Assembly: GCA_017518705.1 (NCBI GenBank)
Contig: JAFWUC010000001.1
Coordinates: 1 to 30,124 of the forward strand
From: Clostridia bacterium
Lineage (GTDB): Bacteria; Bacillota_A; Clostridia; Christensenellales; Aristaeellaceae
Reading direction: 5' to 3'
Length of the DNA stretch: 30,124 bases
The notes beneath the pieces are model-generated. The model saw only the letters and a list, made by a program, of their open reading frames with translations, did not search any database and was not told the origin of the DNA. Shown here one piece after another: positions 1-6,447 of this stretch. Both the position numbers and the translations under genes were made by a program. Position 1 is the stretch's first letter, and each line of letters starts with the position of its first letter.

Positions 1-2276
1 ACCACGGGATGCATGTTGATGCAGGTGCCCTGGTTGGAGCGGGCGAACTTGCTCAAGCGGTAAGTGAACTCCTGACCCTCGTTGTCCTTTATGCGCACTT
101 CGTCCGCGGAGACCCGGGACACCACGCCGTCGTGCTTGCTCAGAAGCACCACGCCGGAGTCGCAGGCGGCCTTGTACTCGATGCCGGTGCCCACGTAGGG
201 AGCTTCGGGCTTGAGCAGCGGCACGCCCTGGCGCTGCATGTTGGAGCCCATCAGCGCGCGGTTGGCGTCGTCGTTCTCAAGGAACGGGATCATGCCGGTG
301 GCGATGGAGATGAGCTGGCGGGGAGACACGTCGATGTAGTCTACACGGTTGTTCTCGACTTCGATTATCTCTTCCTTGCTGCGCACGATGACGCGCTTGT
401 TCTTGAAATGGCCTTCCTCGTCCAGGGGCTCGTTGGCCTGGGCGATCACGTACCTGTCCTCTTCGTCGGCGGTCATGTAGATGATCTCGTCGGTGACGAC
501 GCCCTTTTCCTTGTCTACCCTGCGGTAGGGGGCTTCGATGAAGCCGTACTCGTTGATGCGGGCGTAGGTGGCCAGGGAGCCGATCAGACCGATGTTGGGG
601 CCTTCAGGCGTCTCTATGGGGCAGATGCGGCCGTAGTGGGAGTAGTGCACGTCGCGGACCGCGAAGGAGGCGCGGTCGCGGTTCAGGCCGCCCGGGCCCA
701 GAGCGGAAAGCCTGCGCTTGTGGGTAAGCTCCGCCAGGGGGTTGGGCTGGTCCATGAACTGGGACAGCTGGCTGGATCCGAAGAACTCCTTGATGACCGC
801 GGTCACGGGGCGGATGTTGATGAGGTCCTGGGGTCTGGCGCTGGCCAGGTCCTGGATGCTCATGCGCTCGCGGATGACCCTCTCCAGGCGGGCGAGGCCC
901 ACGCGGATCTGGTTCTGGAGCAGCTCGCCCACGCTGCGCAGGCGGCGGTTGCCCAGATGGTCGATGTCGTCCACTTCGCCGATGCCGTAGAACAGACCGA
1001 ACTGGTAGCTCACGGAGGAGATGATGTCGCTCCTGACGATGTGGCGGGGCACGAGTTCGTCCTTTGCGGCCTTGAGCTCCTCGTTAAGGTCGAGGCCTTC
1101 GGCCTTAACCTTCTCCAGCAGGGGGATCAGCACGCCCAGGTCGACGCGCTCCCTGGGAGAATACTCGTTTTCGTTCCACTGCTCGAACAGGTCGGCGTCG
1201 TAGTCCTTGAGGAAGCTGTCCAGGTAGGCGAAGTTGTTGCCCACTACCTTGAACACGTGGCCGTCGGACAGCACCTTTACGGAGTTGATGCCCGCGTTCT
1301 GGATACGCTTGGCTACGTCGTAGGGGATGAGCTCGCCTTCCCTGACGAACACTTCGCCGGTGTAGGGATGCACGATATCCTCGGCGGCTTCGCGGCCGGC
1401 GATGCGGCGGGCGATGGCCAGCTTTTTGTTGAACTTATAGCGGCCCACATGAGCGAGGTCGTACCTCTTGGGGTCGAAGAAAGTGTTGTTGATAAGGGTG
1501 GTGGCGCTCTCCACGGAGGGCGGCTCGCCGGGGCGCATCTTGGTGTAGATCTCGATGAGCGCCTGGTCGCGGCGGGACTTGAAGGAGTCGCCCGCGTCTT
1601 CGCCCACGTCCTTGGTCAGGGTGGCGTCCACGCGCTCGTCGCTGCCCAGCAGCTCGCGGATCTCGGCGTCGCTCTCAACGCCCATTACCCTTAACAGGGC
1701 GGTGGCGGGCAGCTTCCTGGCCCTGTCCACACGGGCGTACACCACGTTGTTGGAATCGGTATCGTACTCGATCCAGGCGCCGCGGTTGGGAATGATCTGG
1801 CTGGAGAACAGGAACTGGCCGCTCTTGTCGCGCTCGCTGGAGAAGTACACGCCGGGGGAACGCACGAGCTGGCTGACTATGACGCGCTCGGCGCCGTTTA
1901 TGATGAAGGTGCCGTAATCCGTCATCACGGGGAAGTCCCCCATGTACACGTCGCTTTCCTTGATCTCGCCTGTCTCCTTGACCGTCAGGCGTACCCGGAC
2001 GTTCAGCTTGGTGGCGTAAGTGCAGTCTCTTTCCTTGCACTTCTCCACGCTGTTCTTGGGCTCCTTGTCCAGCGTGTAGTCCACGAACTCCAGCTTGATG
2101 GTCTCGGAATAGTCCGTTATGGGCGATACGTCGTCCAGCGCTTCCTTGAGACCAACCTCAAGAAAGTGGCGGTATGAGTTTTTCTGTACCTCGATCAGGT
2201 CCGGTACAGCCAGGGCTTCCTCGACTCTCGCGAAGCTCATCCTTGTGCGCTTGCCCTGTTTGACGGGATGCACCAT
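1..2276 (-). CDS. rpoB: DNA-directed RNA polymerase subunit beta (N-terminal 758 codons; runs off left edge)
   Basis: Core RNA polymerase beta subunit. The frame is open from an ATG at 2276 to the left edge, so the last ~430 residues of a typical ~1,190-residue protein, and any rpoC, lie outside. The N-terminus reads [20 protein letters not shown], as in other Bacillota, and an AAGGAGTGA Shine-Dalgarno lies upstream. The rifampicin pocket is at residues 500-526 ([20 protein letters not shown], then [11 protein letters not shown]). Asp509, His519 and Ser524, the counterparts of E. coli Asp516, His526 and Ser531, are all wild type, so rifampicin sensitivity is expected. The visible end reads [12 protein letters not shown], a conserved segment. 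No frameshift was seen where I checked. It has its own promoter and is preceded by a divergent sugar isomerase gene rather than rplJ-rplL. Confidence 0.98.
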   Translation of the reverse strand, partial: MVHPVKQGKRTRMSFARVEEALAVPDLIEVQKNSYRHFLEVGLKEALDDVSPITDYSETIKLEFVDYTLDKEPKNSVEKCKERDCTYATKLNVRVRLTVKETGEIKESDVYMGDFPVMTDYGTFIINGAERVIVSQLVRSPGVYFSSERDKSGQFLFSSQIIPNRGAWIEYDTDSNNVVYARVDRARKLPATALLRVMGVESDAEIRELLGSDERVDATLTKDVGEDAGDSFKSRRDQALIEIYTKMRPGEPPSVESATTLINNTFFDPKRYDLAHVGRYKFNKKLAIARRIAGREAAEDIVHPYTGEVFVREGELIPYDVAKRIQNAGINSVKVLSDGHVFKVVGNNFAYLDSFLKDYDADLFEQWNENEYSPRERVDLGVLIPLLEKVKAEGLDLNEELKAAKDELVPRHIVRSDIISSVSYQFGLFYGIGEVDDIDHLGNRRLRSVGELLQNQIRVGLARLERVIRERMSIQDLASARPQDLINIRPVTAVIKEFFGSSQLSQFMDQPNPLAELTHKRRLSALGPGGLNRDRASFAVRDVHYSHYGRICPIETPEGPNIGLIGSLATYARINEYGFIEAPYRRVDKEKGVVTDEIIYMTADEEDRYVIAQANEPLDEEGHFKNKRVIVRSKEEIIEVENNRVDYIDVSPRQLISIATGMIPFLENDDANRALMGSNMQRQGVPLLKPEAPYVGTGIEYKAACDSGVVLLSKHDGVVSRVSADEVRIKDNEGQEFTYRLSKFARSNQGTCINMHPV

Positions 2277-2437
2277 GCTAAAATCACTCCTTACGGCATA
2301 TTTGCTTGTCTGGATTGGAGAAGGTAATATTTGGGTTAAGATTGCGCCGGAAAAATGAATTTTTCGAAAATTTCGTAAATTCATTTTTGATTTGGCTCCG
2401 CGTTTGCGGATTCACCTCCACTTTAGCGCATTTTTTT
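2277..2437 (-). promoter_or_regulatory. rpoB 5' leader with an AT-rich hairpin
   Basis: This is the untranslated leader between the predicted rpoB start site and its ATG. It holds a perfect 12-bp inverted repeat, AAAAATGAATTT at 2351-2362 against AAATTCATTTTT at 2377-2388, around a 14-nt loop that itself contains the near-palindrome CGAAAATTTCG. Nothing coding is seen. There is no GC-rich terminator stem, so classical attenuation is not supported. The rest of the 395-bp rpoB-rpiB gap (2467-2612) shows no clear element to me. Confidence 0.55.
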
Positions 2438-2466
2438 ATTATATCAAGCTCTGTCAAGCGTGTCAA
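2438..2466 (-). promoter_or_regulatory. sigma-A promoter of rpoB
   Basis: On the minus strand a perfect TTGACA (plus 2461-2466) is followed by a 17-bp spacer and a perfect TATAAT (plus 2438-2443). Transcription should start near 2431, giving a leader of about 155 nt before the rpoB ATG. A match this close to consensus suggests strong constitutive expression. Confidence 0.88.
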
Positions 2467-2612
2467 CCCGGATTTCCCCGATATCGCGGCAAATAACCTA
2501 AATTTAACTGTTTTCCGGCCGCTCGCACGGGATTTTGCGCTCGGCAAAGACCTTGCGTTAAATCTTATTTTTGCAATTTTTCCTGCAATTTCAGAGTTTT
2601 ACCAGCCAGCAC

Positions 2613-2641
2613 TTGAAAAGCGCGCCCCGCGCGCATATAAT
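2613..2641 (+). promoter_or_regulatory. sigma-A promoter of the rpiB-fusion/lyase operon
   Basis: TTGAAA (2613-2618), a 17-bp spacer, then TATAAT (2636-2641). Transcription would start near 2648, leaving a short ~24-nt leader with the GGGAGG ribosome site. It points away from the rpoB promoter; the two -35 boxes are ~150 bp apart. Confidence 0.85.
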
Positions 2642-2671
2642 ATGCATAAGAAACAATGGGAGGTCAGGCAT

Positions 2672-3763
2672 ATGAAGCTGGTATTGGCTTCCGACCACAG
2701 GGGGCTCGAGCTCAAAAGACAGCTTATGGAATACCTGGCGCAGCAGGGTCACGAGCTGTTCGACGTGGGCACCTACACGGAAAACAGCGTGGACTACCCC
2801 GTCTATGCCGAGAAAGCCTGCGTCGCGGTGACTTCGGGCGAAGCCGAGAGGGCGATACTGGTGTGCGGCACGGGTTTCGGCATTTCCCTGGCGGCGAACC
2901 AGATAGACGGCATACGCGCGGTGAACTGCTCCGACGTGTACACCGCCCGCATGACCCGGCGCCACAACAACGCCAACGTGATCTCCATCGGCGCGGACGT
3001 GGTGGGCATCGGGCTCGCCCGGCTGCTGATCGACACCTTCCTGTCCACTCCCTTCGACGGCGGACGCCACCAGAAGCGGCTGGACATGGTGGCGGAGCTG
3101 CGGGCGGACGCGACCAGCAGAAGCGTGCTGATCCCCTTCAGCGGGCGTGAGCTCAAGCTGTACAACCAGCGCTCCCTGCTGTGGACGGAGCACCCCTATC
3201 CCTCCCCCGTTGCCGAAAGCGACGGCAACTTAAAGTCCAGCGGCTGCGGCATCTTTTCGACCTGCGAGATAATCGAATTCTTCAGCGGCGAAAGGGTCCG
3301 CCCCGAGGCGCTCGCCGACTTCGCGGTCGCAAACGGCGCCCGTGTCGAGGACGGCACCGACCGCCCCGCCCTGCTAAAGGCCATGCAGGAGCAGGGACTG
3401 AATGACAAATACGGTTTCGAGTACCGCCTGGACGGCCACCAGAACGACCACGAAAAGCTGTGGGACTGCATCCTGGGCGGCGGCGCGGCGCTGTGCAACC
3501 TGCGCGTGGGCCACATAGTTGCGCTGGTAGCCTGCCGCGAAAGGGAAGGCGAAAGGCAGCTTCTGGCGCTGGACTGTCACAGCGAGAGCGCTGACAGCCG
3601 TGTCTCATCCCACGTGCGCGAGGTGCTGCCCCAGAGCCTCATAGAGTATTCCGAGCTCAATGACAGCGGCGTGCTGGTGGGCTGCAGCCAGAGCTACGGC
3701 GCGTTCTGGGTGCCGTTTGACCTGCCCCGGGACTTCGATCTGCTTTACAGGAAGGGTGTGTAG
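2672..3763 (+). CDS. RpiB/LacAB-family sugar-phosphate isomerase fused to a C39-like cysteine peptidase domain
   Basis: A 363-residue two-domain protein. Residues 1-145 are a complete RpiB/LacA/LacB isomerase (aldose-ketose phosphate isomerisation, e.g. ribose 5-phosphate to ribulose 5-phosphate). They carry ASDHRG (6-11), the catalytic-type Cys65 in CGTGFG, His98 in RRHNN, and the family C-terminus STPFDGGRHQKR. RpiB normally ends here at ~150 residues. Residues ~155-363 resemble the papain-like Peptidase_C39_2 fold: NQRSLLW with Gln166 (oxyanion hole), SGCGIFST with Cys192, VGHIVALVA with His281, and LALD with Asp301, a full catalytic set in order. The start is set by GGGAGG eight bases before the ATG; the frame is open further upstream, but that part overlaps the promoter. 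There is no signal peptide. It is one base from the lyase gene. Isomerase assignment is secure; the peptidase call rests on motif spacing. Confidence 0.85.
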   Translation: MKLVLASDHRGLELKRQLMEYLAQQGHELFDVGTYTENSVDYPVYAEKACVAVTSGEAERAILVCGTGFGISLAANQIDGIRAVNCSDVYTARMTRRHNNANVISIGADVVGIGLARLLIDTFLSTPFDGGRHQKRLDMVAELRADATSRSVLIPFSGRELKLYNQRSLLWTEHPYPSPVAESDGNLKSSGCGIFSTCEIIEFFSGERVRPEALADFAVANGARVEDGTDRPALLKAMQEQGLNDKYGFEYRLDGHQNDHEKLWDCILGGGAALCNLRVGHIVALVACREREGERQLLALDCHSESADSRVSSHVREVLPQSLIEYSELNDSGVLVGCSQSYGAFWVPFDLPRDFDLLYRKGV

Positions 3764-3764
3764 T

Positions 3765-5636
3765 ATGCTGCTTGAGGAAATCGACCTGGCGCTGGACAAT
3801 GGCTGCCTGCTGTCAAAGGAAGCCTACCATCCCCTGCCCCGCATAGACGAAAGGGCCGTGTGGGACAACCTGGATCCGGAAGTGAAAGCTTACTACGCCG
3901 GCCAGGCCATGACGCTGGAAGGCAGGCCCGTCGCCCCGCTCACCGCGCGCATGTACGCGGAGTTCTGGAAAAGCGGCGACCGCCAGATATTCGAAAAAGC
4001 GTATTTCGACCGGCGCAAGACCCTGTTCTCCCTGGCCGTATGCGAGTGTCTCGAAAACAGGGGCCGCTTCGTCCCCGACATCGAAGACCTGATCTGGGCG
4101 ATATGCGAGGAGACCACCTGGGTGGTGCCCGCGCACCTGTCCCAGAACTCGATGGGAGACGGCAAGGTGAAGCCCCTGGCAGAGCCGCGCCTGGCCAGGA
4201 CCCACATAGACCTGTTCGCGGCGGAGACCGCCAGCATGCTTAGCTGGGTGAACTACCTGCTGGGCAGCCGCCTGAAGGCGGAGATCGTGTCCCGCCTGGA
4301 AGACGAGATCGCCGGGCGCATACTGGACGTGTACGTCGCCCACCCGGAAATGGGCTGGACGGGCTTCAACGAAGGGCGCGCCCTCAACAACTGGACCCCA
4401 TGGATATACTCCAACCTGCTGGCGGTGACGCTGCTGACGGTGGAGGACGCCGCAAGGCGCGAGGCGCTGGTAAGGCTCTTCGCCAAGGGGCTGGACGCGT
4501 TCCTGACCACCTATTCCCTGGACGGTGGCTGCGACGAGGGCCCCGGCTACTTCGACAAGGCGGGCGCCTCCGTGCTGGATTTCCTTGAGATACTGGACAC
4601 CGCCACCCAGGGCCGCGCCGCGCTGTGGAGCAATCCCCTGATCGCCAACATGGCGTCCTACATAATGCACGTCCACATCGACAGGGACTATTACGTGAAT
4701 TTCGCGGACTGCGGCTGCCGCGTGCGCCCCGACGCCATGCTCCTGCGCCGCGCCGCCCAGAAGCTGGGCCTGGACAAACTCAAGGCCCACGCCGAATACC
4801 TGCTGGCCAGCTCCTACGCCGCGCTGCCCTACGGCGCGGGCTACGACAGCGTGTACCGCCGGCTGATCGACTGCGTCAGCTTCATGCGCTCCGGTCTCAC
4901 CTCCAGGGGCGAGGAAAAGCCCCTGAGCCACTATTTTTCCGGCACCCAGGTGGCCGTCGCCAGGCAGCGCACCGACGGCAGCGGGCTGTTCGTGGCCGTC
5001 AAAGGCGGCAACAACGCCGAGAGCCACAACCACAACGACATAGGCAACTACATAATCTACTTAAACGGCGAGCCCTTCATAGTGGACGCGGGCGTGGGCA
5101 CCTACCGCAGGGAGACCTTCTCCGCCGACCGCTATGAGATCTGGACCATGCAGAGCCGCTACCACAACACCGCCATAATCGGGGAACGCCACCAGCTGCC
5201 CGGCGCGTCCTGTCGCGCGGAGGGCGCCCAGTTCACGGACGACGAGGTGCGGGCCAGTTTCTCCATCGACATCTCCAAGGCGTACGGCGACTTCGCGCCC
5301 ATAGTCAAATACCTGCGCCGCGTCACGCTGGACCGGGAAGCGGGAGAGATTACGCTTTCCGACGACGTGGAGCTCAGCGAGAGCGAAACGGTGACCCTGC
5401 CCGTGATGTGCGCCTACGAGCCCCGCATAGCGCCCGGCCAGGCGCAGTTAAGGGGCAAAAACGGGGTGCTCAGGATCGTGTTCGACCCCGCCGTGTTCAC
5501 GGTGACCTGCGAGGAAGTGCCCCTTACGGACTCCAGGCTCAGGAACTCCTGGGAAAGGGACAGCCTGTACCGCCTGCTGTTCACCGCCCAGTCCCCCGCG
5601 CCCGCGCAGCAGTTCACCCTCAGATTCATGGTCTGA
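3765..5636 (+). CDS. heparinase II/III-family protein (cytosolic polysaccharide or oligosaccharide lyase)
   Basis: A 623-residue protein with the heparinase II/III layout: a helical toroid in the first ~370 residues, then a beta-sandwich. Family-like motifs are NNWTPW (208-213), DGGCDEGPGYFDKAG (253-267, with Tyr262 a possible catalytic tyrosine), SHNHNDIGNYI (420-430, with the conserved histidines), FIVDAGVGTY (438-447) and SRYHNTAII (464-472). Relatives cleave uronic-acid glycosidic bonds by beta-elimination; the substrate cannot be read from sequence. No signal peptide or lipobox is present, so it probably acts on imported oligosaccharides. The ATG lies one base after the stop of the isomerase fusion with only a weak GGAAGG site, which suggests translational coupling. 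A perfect terminator follows. Confidence 0.88.
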   Translation: MLLEEIDLALDNGCLLSKEAYHPLPRIDERAVWDNLDPEVKAYYAGQAMTLEGRPVAPLTARMYAEFWKSGDRQIFEKAYFDRRKTLFSLAVCECLENRGRFVPDIEDLIWAICEETTWVVPAHLSQNSMGDGKVKPLAEPRLARTHIDLFAAETASMLSWVNYLLGSRLKAEIVSRLEDEIAGRILDVYVAHPEMGWTGFNEGRALNNWTPWIYSNLLAVTLLTVEDAARREALVRLFAKGLDAFLTTYSLDGGCDEGPGYFDKAGASVLDFLEILDTATQGRAALWSNPLIANMASYIMHVHIDRDYYVNFADCGCRVRPDAMLLRRAAQKLGLDKLKAHAEYLLASSYAALPYGAGYDSVYRRLIDCVSFMRSGLTSRGEEKPLSHYFSGTQVAVARQRTDGSGLFVAVKGGNNAESHNHNDIGNYIIYLNGEPFIVDAGVGTYRRETFSADRYEIWTMQSRYHNTAIIGERHQLPGASCRAEGAQFTDDEVRASFSIDISKAYGDFAPIVKYLRRVTLDREAGEITLSDDVELSESETVTLPVMCAYEPRIAPGQAQLRGKNGVLRIVFDPAVFTVTCEEVPLTDSRLRNSWERDSLYRLLFTAQSPAPAQQFTLRFMV

Positions 5637-5656
5637 TCCGCATATTAGAAGCAAAC

Positions 5657-5687
5657 ACCGGAAGCCCCGCGGCTTCCGGTTTGTTTA
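5657..5687 (+). terminator. rho-independent terminator of the rpiB-fusion/lyase operon
   Basis: A perfect 10-bp stem ACCGGAAGCC (5657-5666) and GGCTTCCGGT (5671-5680), a 4-nt loop, then TTGTTTA. It starts 20 bp after the lyase stop codon. Confidence 0.88.
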
Positions 5688-5727
5688 TGTCCGGGGATCT
5701 GTCCCCGCCTTTCCGATGACCCCCTTT

Positions 5728-5792
5728 CGGGACGTCCCAAAACGGGACGTTCACAAACGGGACATCCACAAACGGGACGTCCCATAACGGGG
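5728..5792. repeat. 15-bp tandem repeat array with GGGACGTCCC cores
   Basis: Four units of exactly 15 bp start at 5728, 5743, 5758 and 5773, with a partial fifth at 5788. Each begins CGGGAC. The first and fourth carry the perfect 10-bp palindrome GGGACGTCCC; the middle two carry GGGACGTTCA and GGGACATCCA. A related GGGGA/TCCCC hairpin lies just before, at 5693-5706. There is no coding potential. The arrangement looks iteron-like, but no replication gene is near. Confidence 0.85.
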
Positions 5793-5801
5793 CCGCATAT
5801 A

Positions 5802-5830
5802 AAGAACTAAATAACCAAGAACTAAATAAC
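5802..5830. repeat. AT-rich direct repeat, two copies at 15-bp spacing
   Basis: AAGAACTAAATAAC occurs identically at 5802-5815 and 5817-5830, followed by an AT-only run (AATAATAAATAATTAA) to about 5848. The spacing is the same 15 bp as in the adjacent GC-rich array. Confidence 0.85.
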
Positions 5831-5852
5831 AGAATAATAAATAATTAAGAAC

Positions 5853-5893
5853 ACAGCCACCAAGAACGCGCGCGCGGAGGCGGAGGTGGCTGT
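5853..5893. repeat. perfect 9-bp inverted repeat
   Basis: ACAGCCACC (5853-5861) pairs with GGTGGCTGT (5885-5893) across a 23-nt loop containing a CGCGCGCG run. The function is unknown. No T-tract follows, so it is not a clear terminator. Confidence 0.7.
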
Positions 5894-5965
5894 TAGCTAT
5901 TAGCTATTAGCTTTTAGCTGTCAGAATGCGCTGCGGCGCAGGAAGAAGGAGCTTTTAGCTGTCAG
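5894..5965. repeat. TTAGCT-type short repeats
   Basis: TAGCTAT is repeated in tandem from 5894 and runs into AGCTTTTAGCTGTCAG (5909-5924). This 16-mer recurs identically at 5950-5965. Related sequence in the opposite orientation lies at 6419-6437, so the repeat block is bounded by the same motif on both sides. Confidence 0.8.
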
Positions 5966-5983
5966 AGAGCAGCTTCTCCGCGT

Positions 5984-6081
5984 CGTTGGTCGCTGGTCAT
6001 CGGTCATTGGTCTTTGGTCATTGGTCTTTGGTCGTTGGTCGGTGGCCGTTGGTCGGTGGTCGGTGGTCGTTAGTCATTGAT
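5984..6081. repeat. heptanucleotide tandem array (about 14 units)
   Basis: Fourteen consecutive 7-bp units of the form CNNTGGT, for example CGTTGGT, CATTGGT, CTTTGGT and CGGTGGT, run without a phase break; a few units are degenerate (CGGTGGC, CGTTAGT, CATTGAT). The period of 7 makes a coding role unlikely, since it shifts frame each unit. It may be a slippage-prone minisatellite. Confidence 0.88.
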
Positions 6082-6088
6082 CTTTCGT

Positions 6089-6197
6089 GCGTCATTGCGA
6101 GGCTTCCGCGACAGCGGAATGCCGCGGCAATCCGTGACCCATCATAAAAAGGACGGATCGCCACGTCAAGCCCGGCGGGCTTTCCTCGCGATGACGC
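6089..6197. repeat. palindromic CATTGCGAGG intergenic element, full copy
   Basis: A ~109-bp element has 14-bp terminal inverted repeats with one mismatch, GCGTCATTGCGAGG (6089-6102) and CCTCGCGATGACGC (6184-6197). An inner pair, GGCAATCCGT and ACGGATCGCC, also has one mismatch. From memory, GTCATTGCGAGG...GCAATCC elements are dispersed in many bacterial genomes as REP- or MITE-like repeats. It encodes no transposase. Confidence 0.82.
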
Positions 6198-6241
6198 GGA
6201 GAGAGCCGCATACGCACGGCACAATAAAAGCGGCACTGGAA

Positions 6242-6282
6242 ACGGATTGCCACGGCTTGCGATGCAAGCCTCGCAATGACGC
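6242..6282. repeat. CATTGCGAGG element, partial inverted copy
   Basis: ACGGATTGCCACGG through CCTCGCAATGACGC matches the right half of the element at 6089-6197. An internal GGCTTGCGATGCAAGCC hairpin replaces the longer centre of the full copy. Confidence 0.75.
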
Positions 6283-6330
6283 AGGGAGAGGCGTGGAGAG
6301 CCAACACAGGAAAAAGCGGCGCGGGGGTGC

Positions 6331-6366
6331 GGGTTGCCGCACTCGCTCCGCTCGCTCGCAATGACA
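6331..6366. repeat. CATTGCGAGG element, second partial copy
   Basis: GGGTTGCCGCACTCGC through GCTCGCAATGACA is a more diverged half-copy in the same orientation as the one at 6242-6282, with alternating CGCTC steps in the middle. Confidence 0.65.
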
Positions 6367-6394
6367 CATGACTGTACGTATTACGCAACAACAA

Positions 6395-6415
6395 AAGCGG
6401 CGCAAAGCGCCGCTT
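6395..6415 (-). terminator. terminator of the GH140-like gene
   Basis: A perfect 9-bp stem AAGCGGCGC (6395-6403) and GCGCCGCTT (6407-6415) with a 3-nt loop. Read on the minus strand it is followed by a T-rich TTGTTGTTG tail. It lies 33 bp past the stop of the glycosidase gene. Confidence 0.7.
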
Positions 6416-6418
6416 CTT

Positions 6419-6437
6419 CTAAAAGCTAACAGCTAAA
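6419..6437. repeat. inverted copy of the TTAGCT-type repeat
   Basis: CTAAAAGCTAACAGCTAAA reads TTTAGCTGTTAGCTTTTAG on the other strand, matching the motif at 5894-5965. It forms the right boundary of the repeat block. Confidence 0.65.
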
Positions 6438-6447
6438 GGCTATCAGC

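Noticed and set aside
500..526. Rifampicin-resistance substitution in RpoB (residue numbers; Pro511 in place of Asn or Thr)
   Set aside because: This position, E. coli 518, varies naturally between lineages, while the main resistance positions Asp509, His519 and Ser524 are wild type.
9..1694. Long plus-strand open frame opposite rpoB
   Set aside because: The minus strand here is unmistakable rpoB. The plus frame is low-complexity (Val/Ala/Gly/Asp/His-rich), as expected from the antisense of a GC-rich gene with strong third-position bias.
2351..2388. rpoB leader hairpin as a terminator or attenuator
   Set aside because: The stem is almost all A-T and has no GC-rich base, so it is a weak candidate for intrinsic termination.
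2306..2671. N-terminal extension of the RpiB fusion to an upstream start
   Set aside because: The frame is open, but it contains the rpiB promoter and part of the rpoB leader, and the ATG at 2672 has a good ribosome site and the exact RpiB N-terminus.
3813..5033. 406-codon minus-strand open frame inside the heparinase-like gene
   Set aside because: Antisense shadow of a well-supported gene; the composition is His/Val/Gly/Ala-rich with no family motif and no ribosome site.
5728..6081. Possible CRISPR array
   Set aside because: Units of 15 and 7 bp are directly abutting, with no unique spacers of 25-40 bp and no cas genes nearby.
6018..6405. Several small open frames of 70-100 codons in the repeat block
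   Set aside because: They are translations of the heptamer array and the CATTGCGAGG elements, lack ribosome sites, and overlap one another on both strands.
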